From Sophora flavescens (Eukaryota > Streptophyta > Magnoliopsida > Fabales > Fabaceae), in contig CM061063.1 in assembly GCA_030762895.1 (NCBI GenBank), positions 100,028,210-100,092,209 of the forward strand: 64,000 nucleotides of DNA, written 5' to 3'. The position numbers were made by a program, and so were the translations under genes. Positions 53,109 through 64,000 of the stretch are shown here, one piece after another. The stretch's first letter is position 1. Each line of letters opens with the position of its first letter. The notes beneath the pieces were generated by a model. It saw only the letters and a program-made list of their open reading frames with translations, did no database searches and was not told the origin of the DNA.

Positions 53109-56100
53109 TTAAACAACATATATCAATATCCCTTCGTGATGATCATCACGAGTGGCATGTACATCGTCCACCTGTGTCTCCTCGATTATAGTAGGCATGT
53201 TTGTTGAAAAAGGAGTCTCAGGAATATCAAGATTTGAATATTGATTTTCATCACTACCATTATACATGCTTTTTCCTTGGAGAACCACAGACAACCTTTT
53301 GTTAGAAGGATCAGTGATGTAGAACACTTGTTTTGCTTGGTCAGCCATTATGAAAGGCTCATTTATATAACCTAACTTGTTGAGGTCTACCAATGTGAAC
53401 TCCAATTCGTCGGTTTGTACACCACCGTTACTATCAACCCACTTACATTTAAAAATCGGCACTGTAAGCTTAGTGTAATCGAGCACCCAAATATCTTCAA
53501 TATATCCAAAGTAAGGTCTCGGTGCTTTAAGGGGTTTTGTGTCCTTTGCACTAGAGAAGTGCATTGCTTCGGCCACGATCATAACCCCACTATTTTGCAT
53601 GGTAATCTTGTTATCTTGTTCCTTTGTATAAAAGGAAAAGTTATTTATGTCGTATCCGCTCCAACATATGATGTTGAAGCTAGGCCCACATGCTAGCCAT
53701 CTTACGTCATCAGAAGCAGTACTACCATCCTTCGACATTTCTTCCTTGAACCAAAGTAAGAAAGTCTTGTTATGCTTGTTCAACAACCACCTTTTGCTCA
53801 TTCAAGGGTTTTCTTGATTGACTTTTCTTTTATGTTCAAATAAGAAAGGCTGAACACAATCGATGTTGTTCAATACATACAAATATGCTTGAAGCACTTC
53901 CTCCCGACCCTTGCTATTAATTCTTAAGACATGTGTACCCTTACCTTGACATCTGATCTCATCATGCCGAGGCTTAGGAACCTCTATAGGATCCGTGTTA
54001 TGAAGGTAGTCCGAACAAAACTCAATAGCTTCTTCTACAACATACCTTTGAACAATAGATGCTTCCGGACGATGAGGATTCTTCACGTACCCTTTCAAGA
54101 TCTTCATGTAGCGCTCAACTGGGTACATCAATCTCAGAAAAACCGGCCCACATATTCTAATCTCCCTCACCAAATGAACAATTAAGTGAACCATTATGTC
54201 GAAAAAGGAAGGAGGAAAATACATCTCCAATTGGCACAAGATTGTAGCAGCCTCAACTTCCAAGTCATCCAACATACGGGGGTCAACGACTTTGCTACAT
54301 ATAGAATTGAAGAATGAGCACAACAGAGTAATGGCATGTCTCACATTTTTTGGAGCAATACCACGAATAGCAACGGGCAAAACTTGTTGCATCAAGATGT
54401 GACAATCATGAGACTTTAAGCCAACCAATTTAAGATCACTAGAGACAAGCCTCTTCATATTTGAAGAGTAACCATGTGGAACTTTGATGCCCTGAAGACA
54501 CCCGCAGAAACTTTGTCTCTTTTTTTTTGACAAAGTATGACATGCTGACGGCAAATAAGTCCGCTTACCATCCTCAACAACTGGAGCTAACTGCTCTCAT
54601 ATACCCATAGCAACGAGGTCGAGACGAGCATTGACACCATCCATTGTCTTGCCCTGAATGTTGAGAAGCGTCCCGATCACACTATCACACATATTTTTCT
54701 CCACATGCATCACATCAATGCAGTGTCTGACATCAAGCTTGCACCAGTATGGAAGATCAAAGAATATCGACCTCTTCTTCCATATGTTTTTCTCAGCAGC
54801 TTTACCTTTCTTTTTGAACTTGCCAAATATAACATCGATGCCCTTTACCCTCTGATAAACCTGCTCTCCAATTAAGGCCGCCAGAGCTTCTTCTGTCTCT
54901 TGGCATCTATTAAAAGTTTTTTTCATCTTACGATATGGGTGATCACGTCTAAGAAATCTCCGATGCCCAAGGTAAACCGACTTCTTTCCATGATGCAACT
55001 GAGTGTAGCATGTGCCTTCTTCACATATAGGGCATGCTTTATGCCACTTGACACTGTACCCGGACAAGTTACCGTATGCTGGAAAGTCGTTGATGGTGCA
55101 AAATAACATGGCACGAAGCTTGAAAGTCTCATGAGAATACCCGTCAACTACATCAACACCTTCCACCCACAGTGTTTTCAAGTCTTCAATCAAGGGACTT
55201 AGATAAACATCTAAGTCATTTCCCGGTTGCTTTGGGCCCGAAATCATCATAGACAACATCATGTATTTGTGCTTCATGCACAACCAAGGGGGCAGGTTGT
55301 AAATTATCAACAGAACAGGCCATGAACTATGAATACTACTCATGTTACCATAAGGATTCATTCCATCCGTAGCAAGTCCATGCCTTAGGTTTCTTGACTC
55401 ATCGGCGAAATCCGGAAACATAGTATCAATATTCTTCCATTGCATAGAATCAGCAGGATGACGAACCTTTCCATCACGTTTCCTCTCATCATTATGCCAT
55501 CTAAGATTCTTCGCATCTTTCGCATTGGCAAACAATCGCTTGAACCTTGGAATTATTGGAAGATACCACAACACCTTCGCAGGAGGACCCTTTTTTCTCA
55601 CATCTTCAAGATCATCATCATCATCACCACCCTTCACTTTGTATCGTGATAACCCACATTTGGGGTAATCGTGATTGTCTTCATGAACACCGGTGTACAA
55701 TATGCAATCATTGAGGCATGCGTGTATCTTCTTATACTCCATATCCATCGGACACAATACCTTCTTGGCCTCGTAGTTACGGTCAGGCAATGTGTTGTCC
55801 TCCGGAAGCAAGTCTTTTAACACTTCAAGCAATTTCGTGAAGATTTTATCGGTCCAACCATTTCTCGCCTTCACACAAACCAATTTTAGCACCGCCGACA
55901 ACCGTGTATGAGTAGTACACCCTGGATATAAAGGCTTATCCGCATCACTGCACAACCTATCATACACATGAGCTCGATGAAAATATTCTTGTCCAATATC
56001 ACGGATCATGTCCTCTACTCGATCATCCTCCATATCTACGTCAACGTCCTCACTTCAGGAGACACTTACCGTACTACTCAACAACACATCACCATGCCAT

Positions 56101-56342
56101 ATCCATCTTGTATAACTCAAGCAAATCCCTTCACAAATCAAATGAGTACGTATATCCTTCATCGTACATTTCCTCGTATTCAAACACTTGACACAAGGAC
56201 AACATAACATTCCATTACTGTTAGGAACATTCCTTTGAGAAAATTCTATAAATTCTTCCACCCCCTTCAAATTCTCAGCACTAGTGCGGTTACAAACCAT
56301 CCAACTACGATCCATAACTAGATAGGTTCTGTAGATATACAA
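53109..56342 (-). pseudogene. TNP2-type CACTA transposase, full-length frame with three TGA codons
   Basis: One reading frame from about ATG 56315 (MDRSWM) to 53109, so roughly 1070 codons with no frameshift. Domains in order: transposase-associated N terminus (DRSWM, CPCVKC), Transposase_21 core (54597-56033, with CPICEEGT and a DVMHVEKNMCDSVIGTLL block), DUF4218 region (53802-54554; HIL MQQVLP, PVERYMK) and DUF4216 region (53109-53801). TGA at 56055-56057, 54597-54599 and 53802-53804 divides it. At the latter two, arginine is expected by family comparison. The protein would cut and move CACTA ends. Confidence 0.93.
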
Positions 56343-56849
56343 AACATATATCCAAGGCGTTTAAAAATTATTTCAAATTTACACCATTTTCAGGTTTATT
56401 AAGACAAAAGAAATAAGCAGATGAAGATAAATTAATAAAACAGAATTCCAATGAGAAATATATTGTTGATGTCACATGCTACAAGCAACTCTAAGTTTCC
56501 TCCCATTTTGAAATAGGTCATGACAGCAGAAGAAAAACAAGAGAAAACACAAAACCCACGACCAGAAATAGAGACATTCCAAACAACTCAAACTCACAGT
56601 TTCAAGTTTCAACTTCATAGACTACAGTTTCAACATACACTCAAAACCAAACATAAAAAATGTGCCCTAAAGACTCACCAGAAATAGGTGCTCGCGTGGT
56701 GGCCAACGGTCGATGTGGTTACTGAGAGCAGAAGGACAAGGAGAGTTAGTGTGCGGGAAGGGGAAAGAGAGATGTCAAGTTATTGCAAAGAATGAGCGGG
56801 AAAGACAGAGTTAGGGTTAAGAGTGTACCTCACGGTGGTGGGGAAGAAG

Positions 56850-57030
56850 CACTCGCGGTGGTTGCGGTGGAGATGAGCTCGCGATTAGGGCAGAGTGAGG
56901 GTGAGAGTGAGAGTTGAGAGTCAGAGTGAGAGTTGAGAGTGAGAGTGAGCGTGAAAGAGAAGAACAAAGATGTACAGAGCGAAGTGCAGAAGGCGCGCGG
57001 GTGTAAACGTTATAATCAAAAACCCAAAAT
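56850..57030 (-). promoter_or_regulatory. CACTA-B transposase leader, GAGAGT-rich
   Basis: Upstream of the transposase on the minus strand. The plus strand has repeated GAGAGTGAGAGTTGAGAGT (56900-56960), a pyrimidine-rich CTCTCA tract in the transcript sense, as often seen in plant leaders and promoters. The AAACCC-like and TATA elements are not clear. Confidence 0.3.
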
Positions 57031-57034
57031 AAAA

Positions 57035-57205
57035 CAACATTTTACGTTAGTTATATTAAACAACTGACGTTAAAAATAAATATTTTTTATTTAAAAACAC
57101 TTTTAACGTCAGTTAATGAAGAAAACTTACGTTAAAAGTGTATAAGTTTCTGCAAAAAATTTAACGTCAGCTGTATAAACAACTGACGTTAAAAGTGTTA
57201 AAATC
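57035..57205. repeat. CACTA-B right inner subterminal repeat block
   Basis: Facing copies of the GACGTTAA core (near 57040-57070, 57105-57135 and 57165-57195) spaced from the terminal block (57970-58261) by about 760 bp of different sequence. Confidence 0.82.
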
Positions 57206-57960
57206 AATATCCATTCTGCACGTTTATAATATATGACTGCCAACTCCCAATGCGCCTTGGAACCTAATGCTCTTAATGATCAACTTAATTTTTTAGTAAC
57301 TTACGACGCCTAGTAACTTCATCCCCTGCTCCTATAAATAGCTTCCTTCCTTCCTTTTATTTTTCTGCTTCACAATATGGCTCTGCCATGGAGATTAACT
57401 TCATCACTCTTTCTTCCTATTCCTAGACTCAAAGATATCTGTCTTAATGGTCAAACAACTTCTGAGGTTGTGTAAATCACATAACATGGGTGATAAGGTT
57501 GTGTAAATCACATATGTGAGTTGCTCACCTTATCATCCTTCAGGAGAATCGGCAGCTACAGTTCCAAAACCTCAGCTTTGGAAGCAAGTGACTGTTCCAA
57601 GACCATTGCTGAAACAGATCGAGTGCACCCTTGCTCAGCCGTTCTGGAAAACTCAGTCGCTCGACTCTCCTCTCTTGCTCACCCGTGAAGGGAACGAAGC
57701 CTCAACAAATGTTTAGGATTTTAAACCCTTTCAACGTAACTTTTTATAGGATTTTAAAATTTTGAATGTATCTTGTAATTGTATTATTGATACACTTCTT
57801 GAATGAGATCCGGTTTGGATTATTGATTCAACTTATAACATTTTTACTTCGCACATATATTTTAGTTTTCAAAACAGAAACACAAAACATAAAAGCAAGT
57901 GAAACTGAAACTTTGAGGAAGGCAATGCGGAAGGGTACGTATACTAGCTAAAAAAAAATA
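57206..57960 (+). other. Possible captured gene fragment between two subterminal repeat blocks
   Basis: A unique-looking segment with a TATAAATA box (57333-57340), an ATG 37 bp later (57377), a 32-codon ORF to 57475, then a GT...TTCAG interval (about 57467-57541). A second 50-60-codon open stretch follows to a TAG at 57713 (PKPQLWKQVTVPRPLLKQIE). The two open parts do not join in frame as read. Promoter, short exon and splice-like sites fit capture of a host gene 5' part. The product is not recognised. Confidence 0.45.
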
Positions 57961-57964
57961 TTAA

Positions 57965-58261
57965 AATAACCTTTAACGTTTGTTGTTGAAAGAACAGACG
58001 TTAAAAGTTAAGTGACTCACTTTTAACGTCAATTCAATAAACAACTGAAGTTAAAAGGTTCACTTTTAACGTCAGTTGTTTATTGAACTGACGTTAAAAG
58101 TGAGTCACTTAACTTTTAACGTCAGTCCTTACAACAACTGGCGTTAAAATTGAATTAATGAAGTCTGATATTTACAAAACTGTCATCGCCTCCTTTTTAA
58201 CGTCTAGCTTTTGGTTAACTGGCGTAAAACTTTCCCGTATATTACATTATTTCCAGTAGTG
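57965..58261. repeat. CACTA-B right terminal subterminal repeats
   Basis: Repeated TTAACGTCAGTT / AACTGACGTTAAAAG words, including the foldback at 58015-58105, up to the AGTAGTG terminus at 58261. Confidence 0.85.
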
Positions 58262-59110
58262 TATACTAATGCATTCGTGACATAACCATATTGTGTTCTA
58301 AAAAAATTATTTTTTTAAAAAAAATAGGATGAGCTTCCAAATACCTGACTCAACCATAATAACCTTTAACACTAGCTTTGGAGTGAAAATTTAAAAAAAA
58401 TATCTTGGGACATCTTGACCTACGGAGGATATAGTTGGGTCATCCACTATACTACTGCTTTCGTAACATAACCATCTCGTCTTCAAAAAAAAAAAAAATC
58501 TTTAAAAAATAGGATGAGCTTCCAAATACACTTACTCAACCATAATAACCTTTAACACTAGCTTTGGAGTGAAAAAATATATTATATTGGGACATCTTGA
58601 CCTACGGAGGATATAGTTGGGTCATACACTATACTACTGCTTACGTAAAATAACTATCTCGTCTTCAATTTTTTTAAAATTATTTAAAAAATAGAATGAG
58701 CTTACAAATACGGTCTTAACTCAACCCTAGTAACCTTTAACCCTACCTTTGGAGTGAAAATAAAAAAATAAAATAAAAATCATCTTGGGACATATTGGCC
58801 TATGGAGGACTTAGTTGGGTCATCCCTATATTATTGCTTTCTTGACATAACCATATGATCTTCTAAAAACAATTTTATTTAAAAAAAAATAGAATGAGTT
58901 TCCAAGTATCTCAACTGAACCATAATAATCTTTATCCCAACCTTTCGAGTGAAAAATAAAAATAAAAAACAAAAAATCATCTTGGGACATCTTTGCCTAC
59001 AAAGAACTTAGCTCTAACCCTAGCTTTGAAGTGAAAAAAAAGCATCCTGACTTATGAATAATTTAGTTGAGTTATCCACAGTACTACTACTTTCATGACA
59101 TGACCATATT
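58262..59110. repeat. ~180-bp tandem repeat array, right part
   Basis: Continues the array of 50690-52224 after CACTA-B. The GTTGGGTCAT block recurs near 58435, 58617, 58815 and, degenerate, 59067. Units become more divergent to the right, and the array fades at about 59110. Confidence 0.85.
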
Positions 59111-59484
59111 CAAAAGAATATATTTTCAAATAAAAGAACAATGTTTTTTAATCAAAATAAGTATTATCCAATAGTTTAAATAATAATCAATGTTTTTTTT
59201 TGTATAAATGCAATTAAATAAAAAAGTAATGAAATCTCAATACTAGATAATAATATCTCAAAAATAATTTAATATTAACTATTTTAATTAGATTGAGATA
59301 TACAGAAAATAATTGAGGCTAAAACATTTAACCAATTTCTTATAACAAATAATTTAAATTCACTGATATGATATAATTTAAAAATATTTAGTAATTAAAA
59401 TGTTTTCTTCGAAAAAAGGAAAAAATAAAAAGTATTAATGTACTATACAGGAATCAAACCTGGGCACGCCAACCACTAGACTTT
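59111..59484. other. AT-rich DNA, nothing recognised
   Basis: Very AT-rich, no ORF of note, no clear repeat words. Confidence 0.5.
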
Positions 59485-60340
59485 GTAGGGATGTTTATCA
59501 ACTGATCAAAACCAATTCAAATCGTAAAAATAGAATCGAAAAATCGAAAATCAATCAAACCGAAAACAGAAAAAACCGAAAACCAAAAAAACTGCTTAAC
59601 TTTCATTGGATTGGATCGGATTTTGGATCCTATAGGAAAAACCAATCCAATCCAAACCGAACTATATACATATACTATTATTTTCAAAATTATAATATTA
59701 CTCATACTTAAATATTGTTTTTCATACTTTTATATACGAATTGACGCCTTCATTCTCTTTAATATTTTTGTTAGAATGACATATATGAGAATATTTAAAA
59801 TAAATGTTAATGCCTTGAAGTTATATTTTGCTAAAAGTTTTATTGTATATCATTTATATGCTTGATTGAGTATACATGAAACATAGGAGATCAATTAAGA
59901 AAATTAGAAAAATAATTAGGTACAATTCATTTATAGCTAGTTCAAGAAAAAATAGGATAAGTGAGAGTAGATATAAGGAATTAACATAAAATTATATTTT
60001 ACATAAAAGAACGTGATAAAAAAATATTAATAATTATTTTTCTCAAACACTCAAAATTGGTCAAGAATTTTCCTCACTCATCATCAAATCAAATAATGGT
60101 TAATAAGAACAGATAGTTGTTGCCTTTCATAAATGTTCTATTGTTCTAGTCTAGAGAGAGGGATTAAAATAGGTGTTGGACACTCTAAACTAGCTCCCTT
60201 AAATGAATATTATCTTTTGTCCACTATTAAATCAATAGAAAGGACACTTGACATAAGAAAAAAATAAAGTATGATAAAAACCAAATTATCCAATCCAATC
60301 CGAATTTGATTGGATTAGGCGTTCATATTTCGTTTCCAAT
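59485..60340. repeat. Dispersed repeat with CCAATCCAAACCGAA-type ends
   Basis: Left part (59485-59670) has AACCGAAAACC, GGATTGGATCGGATTTTGG and CCAATCCAATCCAAACCG; right part (60280-60340) has CCAATCCAATCCGAATTTGATTGG and GCGTTCATATTTCG. This pattern is typical of short plant DNA elements. Class and borders are not established. Confidence 0.4.
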
Positions 60341-61200
60341 TCGTTCCTACTAGATGGGTGTTCATATTAACAAATCTGATAGTGCGCAATGCCGGGAATG
60401 TGACTGCGGCGGGGACGAGTCGACGGTGCCGAGACGGATTCCAGAGATCGACTACGGCAGGGACGAGTCGCCGGTGGTCAAGATTAGGGGAATGGAGATA
60501 GGAAGTTCCAACCCGGTGATGGAGATGGAGATGAACATAAACAAGGCAGGTGAACTCTGGAGAAAAAGGGACACGACTAGGGTTCAAGTACAATACAAAG
60601 GAAATAGTTTTAAAAAAATAAAACATTATAATTTAATAGGAATTGATAAAAAATTATTTATATTTTTTATTTATAAGGTAAAAAAGTAATAGTTTCTAGG
60701 GACAAAACTGTAAAATGATATACTCTTAGATTGAAAAGGGAGAATAAGTTTGACTAAATGTCATTAAATGAAGAGTCTTAGACTATTGGTCGGATACAAA
60801 CTGCATTGATGCAGTTAAATTAGCCTGTGCACCATAGAAATGTCCATTTTCTCTCTAGTTTTTAAGCTTAATCAAGAAGGAATATCCTACTTGAGAAGTT
60901 AGGGATATTTCAAGGAGGAAATCTCTGGATTGGTCGAGTAGCACCCAAATGATTTGATATTTATATATACTTAGGAATAATTACAACTTTTGTTTACAAG
61001 AGAAATGGGCAAATCGGGAATTCACTTTGGGAAGGTCCCTATTAGGGAGTGACTGTTCGAGAAGGACACGATTACCTGCGGTCTTTTAGTTTCCTCCAAT
61101 GTTGCATTATGAACTTGCTGACGACACTGATATGTGGATGAGAGACGGTCAAGACAGTTCGAGTTGATGATTGCAATTGAACCTGTAGGAGAGACTAGGG
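60341..61200. other. Intergenic DNA with a GC-richer patch
   Basis: A stretch at 60370-60530 is GC-richer, with GGGACGAGTCG repeated twice, and open on both strands (104-111 codons), but shows no family I recognise. The rest is AT-rich. Confidence 0.35.
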
Positions 61201-61600
61201 GTGTTCATTGGTTCGGATCGATCCGATGAACCCGAGAATACGAAAGAACAAATTAAATTGGTTCAGATTTTTTGGTGTTTGGATCCGAACCGAATCGAAC
61301 CAAACCAAATTCGATGGTAATTGGTTCGATTCTCGAGTTTAAGGATTTTGGATCAGAACCATTCTAAACTGAACCAAGTACTATATTTTAATATTTATAT
61401 ATCTTTAAATATTTAATATTTATTATATTTTAATATTTATATGTATTTTAATGTTTTAATAATTTAATATTTAATATATTTTATATATATATATATATAA
61501 TTTAATAAATTTTAATATTTAATATTTTTTGGACCCGAACCAAACTTCTTATTAATTGATTTGGTTTGTTTCGAATTTAAAAAAAAAAATATTTACAAAT
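61201..61600. repeat. Dispersed repeat with GGTTCGG/CCGAACC words
   Basis: Begins GGGGTGTTCATTGGTTCGGATC and has many GAACCAAACC/GGTTCG words with an AT-rich core (61380-61530), ending in GGACCCGAACCAAAC. It resembles the class of the 59485-60340 repeat. No target duplication was found. Confidence 0.4.
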
Positions 61601-62561
61601 CCGAACAATTTGATTCCAGAACACGGCTGGGATGTTTTTGTTCTGTTTGTTTAGCTTTTTCTCTTGAAACAAACAAAAACACAGAAGTTGTCTCGAAAAG
61701 AAGCAAAAACACAGAGAAAACTTGTGTTCATTAATGACAAAGTTATAAATATCAAACGACATAAAACAAACTAAAACCACACCCACTTTCTCTTCATTCT
61801 TTCCAGTGGCGCGACGGTCGAACTTGTGTGCGTGAGCAGCTGCCGAAGAGTGACTGTGCATGAGGCAGCGTGAGTTCAGGTACCATTTCTCCTTCACTTC
61901 TTTTCCTTCATCTGTTCTCTTCTTTGTCTCAACCTTCCGCATCTGTTCTCTTTGTTATTCTCAAGAGGGGGGAGTTCTTCCCTATTCTCTTACCAGCTAG
62001 CTGTGCTTATTGTGAAGGAGAGATGCAAATGCTGCATATGGAGATGCAGTGTACATATTACTAATATAACTTGTTTTGGGATTGGTGTGCTGGGTTGCAC
62101 CTTCACATCATATAGAAGTTTTACTGTTTGCTGGTTTCCCTTTAGAATTACAATGACCACAGACCATCTATGAGTTCCATATCTAGAAATCATTTTGGTA
62201 AATTAAAATTATTCAAACTCTTCTACCGAAAAATATATTATTCAAACTATTAAAGAATTAGCTACCTTTTCCAGATCACAACTGTGATAGCCCTCATCAC
62301 CGGATAAGCTTTTATAAGGTGCTAGGGTTAAATTATAAATTAGGATTAAATTTTTTAAGACATTGACATAAAACCATGGAGTTTTCTTATGGTTCATTTC
62401 CTAAAGATTTGTTAGAGCTATTATTACTTAAATAAATAAAAAAAATACCTTACAGAATATGATGTTATCTAGTGTTGCATAAAGAGGTAGCCTTGTTCAC
62501 CATGAAGAAATCTCATGCTTCAATGTTCATTCCTCTTTTTTCTCTTTTTCTAACAAGTATT
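61601..62561. other. Intergenic DNA, no gene recognised
   Basis: Short ORFs on both strands have no recognisable domains. A CT-rich stretch (61875-61960) could be a leader but no coding sequence follows it. Confidence 0.4.
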
Positions 62562-62820
62562 TGTGAATCTTATGGTGGATGATGAAAGAGAGTGATTGAG
62601 AGAAATTGTGTTAAGGCTACACAAATGTTCTGGTATTTATGGACTGATTTACAATCAGAGAGTAATATGTTTTTGGTACAAATCAGAGAGTAATCTAAGC
62701 TAACACAAACTTATCTCTAGCCTAATAATCAGTAACTAATTATTCTAATCTAATAAACATAAATGCAGTTGACTTTATATTCATTAATAAATGCAAATAT
62801 TCTAACACTTCCCCTCAAGC
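62562..62820 (-). mobile_element. Ty1/copia-type LTR (246 bp) with adjoining polypurine tract
   Basis: On the minus strand GCTTGAGGGGAAG (62808-62820) precedes TGTTAGAATATT (from 62807), the standard copia purine tract to 3' LTR junction in plants. The LTR runs to AAGATTCACA at 62562 and has a CCATAAATACC box. No copia coding sequence remains to the right, so only the 3' end of the element is present. Confidence 0.7.
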
Positions 62821-63076
62821 TGAAGGTATTAAGCTCTAAGCTTGTTACAAATACACCCATCCAAACAACCTCAAGAATATTGGGTCACTACGGTCATCAT
62901 CCAATTTTTCTATCATAGGCAAAGCTTTTATATTTTTTAAAAGGAAAATTTCAAGTCTCATTAATCTTTCTCCCCTTTTCTTTCATATCTAGTCTTTTGT
63001 TACTTCAAATCATAATAGCTTCTCTCATCATTTGGATATGTTCATTGATGGTTTCCTTCTGCCATATGCTCACAGG

Positions 63077-63763
63077 ATGACTAATGCTGGCGATGACTCT
63101 AGGACTAACAGGAGACTGGCTCAATCAAGATCGGGCATCATGACATCTGACACTTCTGCAGCAACCAGAGCTATTTTAGGGGTTGAAGAAGTTGAGTTCG
63201 TCGAGCTAGGTCCGAATGCTTCTGGCGTAGATGTAGGGAAGACTATCAGCTGGTGTATTTATGGCTTGCACAATGTGTGCTGTACGGTGTTGACAAATAT
63301 GGGGGCCATTCTCACCATGGTAGATGAGAATACAATCCGTCTTGCTCCGGAGACAGAAGCTTCTGACTATTTGTCTGCCTGGTTTGTTTGCATCCTGGGC
63401 CAGATGATTCTGATCCTCTATAAGAACATTTCTGAGCGGAGCTATGAGTCCTTTATGCAGAATAGGGCTAATGCCTTGAAGGCAAAGGTAGGGCATATAG
63501 GGAATCTTACTGCAGACGGTAGTGATGTTGTTATCAAGAGGGATAGAGCTGCTATAATCAGGACCATGCTTGAGTCAAAGCAAACTTTGAGGACTGACAT
63601 CTTAAATACTCTGAGAGCCTTAACCACAGAAGAACCCTATGCTGCAATGTGCTCTTACATCTGTGGCATTCTGGAAAGATGTCTTTTGTTTCTTTCTTTT
63701 GTCTCAACATTTAGAACTTATGTTTTTATGCAAAGTCATACTTATCCTTCTCTTAGTTTTTGA
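63077..63763 (+). CDS. Unidentified 228-aa ORF, possible exon or endogenous viral nucleoprotein-like sequence
   Basis: The open frame runs to 63763. The first ATG after a splice-acceptor-like GCTCACAG is at 63078, though the frame is open from 63032. The protein has a polar N terminus (TNAGDDSRTNRR), then a hydrophobic, helix-rich middle with several cysteines and tryptophans, and a basic helical segment near residues 140-190. No repeats or low-complexity explain its length. I do not recognise it. Plant genomes carry fossil nucleoprotein genes of negative-strand RNA viruses with this general character, but this is only a guess; a host exon is equally possible. The last 30 residues may be intron read-through. 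Confidence 0.4.
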   Translation: MTNAGDDSRTNRRLAQSRSGIMTSDTSAATRAILGVEEVEFVELGPNASGVDVGKTISWCIYGLHNVCCTVLTNMGAILTMVDENTIRLAPETEASDYLSAWFVCILGQMILILYKNISERSYESFMQNRANALKAKVGHIGNLTADGSDVVIKRDRAAIIRTMLESKQTLRTDILNTLRALTTEEPYAAMCSYICGILERCLLFLSFVSTFRTYVFMQSHTYPSLSF

Positions 63764-64000
63764 TCCTCTACGACCAGTATTATTATTACCACTCCTGATT
63801 GTTACACGAGTTAATGTAAGAAGTAGGTGTCACATAAGCACATATAGAAAATTCTTTGCTTTTGTTCCTTTCGAATTTTGATTCATTTATAAGTTCAGGA
63901 AAGATAAAACAACAAACTTGGATAACAATTTAAAAACCCTACACCAGAAAACATCTCTTGTAGTGCCTATTCCTCAAATATATATATGGACTCAAAAGAA

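Larger units (their letters stand above)
52225..58261 (-). mobile_element. CACTA-B: complete CACTA element, 6037 bp
   Basis: Starts CACTAGTGCAATAAG and ends ATTATTTCCAGTAGTG, imperfect inverted ends. It is flanked by an exact TAT duplication (52222-52224, 58262-58264). Excision restores CACTATACTAATGC, seen intact at 50732-50745 in another repeat unit. Both ends have many GACGTTAA/TTAACGTC words. A single transposase reading frame runs on the minus strand (53109-56342). No second CACTA gene is present. Three in-frame TGA codons are its only visible coding defects. Confidence 0.95.

Noticed and set aside
60315..60689. Overlapping ORFs on both strands near the GC-rich patch
   Set aside because: Both strands are open, no domain, and the patch has an internal repeat; left as unassigned DNA.

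Overview
This window is nuclear DNA from a flowering plant, most likely a eudicot. The evidence is plant-specific transposon families (CACTA elements with TNP2 and Ulp1-like genes, Tat and chromovirus Ty3/gypsy elements, a Cassandra TRIM with a 5S rRNA-like domain, a tRNA-derived SINE), a class I TCP transcription factor, and AT-rich sequence with plant-type splice sites. It is gene-poor. The only convincing intact host gene is the TCP gene on the minus strand at 18472-19293. A second unidentified ORF (63077-63763, +) may be a host exon or an endogenised viral sequence.

Layout. 1-5169: right part of a CACTA element (CACTA-A). It sits in an LTR (T1, 5170-6792 plus 10688-10718) that also holds a 3.9-kb solo LTR (L, 6793-10687, target duplication TATTA). 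10719-12278: unassigned DNA, a SINE and a decayed hAT element (hAT-A). 12422-15041 and 15108-17449: two solo LTRs with target duplications. 17450-22000: a low-copy island with the TCP gene and a Mutator-like candidate with a 10-bp direct repeat (20101-21520). 21605-46634: a nest made of an L-family fragment, a Tekay-type chromovirus (23180-30973) with a Cassandra solo LTR in gag, a second T-family LTR, a complete 10-kb Tat-type element (32212-42214), and a solo LTR (X) holding a long-TIR Mutator-like element. 46725-49202: a non-autonomous hAT element (hAT-B) holding another solo LTR (Y). 50690-59110: an array of ~180-bp tandem repeats split by a PIF/Harbinger-type MITE and by a complete 6-kb CACTA element (CACTA-B). 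59485-62820: dispersed repeats and a copia LTR. 63077 onward: the unidentified ORF.

Transposon borders were set by reading terminal motifs together with target-site duplications, found on both sides for most elements (TTTCT, TATTA, TATGT, CCGGG, TCTCA, TAT, TTA, 8-bp CTACCAAC, 9-bp C(G/A)GCCTTGC). This gives an insertion order: T2 is older than the Tat element and X, X is older than its MULE, hAT-B is older than Y, the tandem repeats are older than the MITE and CACTA-B, and the chromovirus is older than Cassandra. Solo LTRs (L, 12422-15041, 15108-17449, X, Y, Cassandra) outnumber full elements, so LTR-LTR recombination has been common.

The most unusual signal is structural. At least five unrelated LTR families here carry tandem arrays of short hairpins. 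Within each array the two stem arms change together from unit to unit while the loop or flanks stay similar. This looks like selection for, or a copying mechanism based on, the fold rather than the sequence. No search or folding program was run; all comparisons are by eye.
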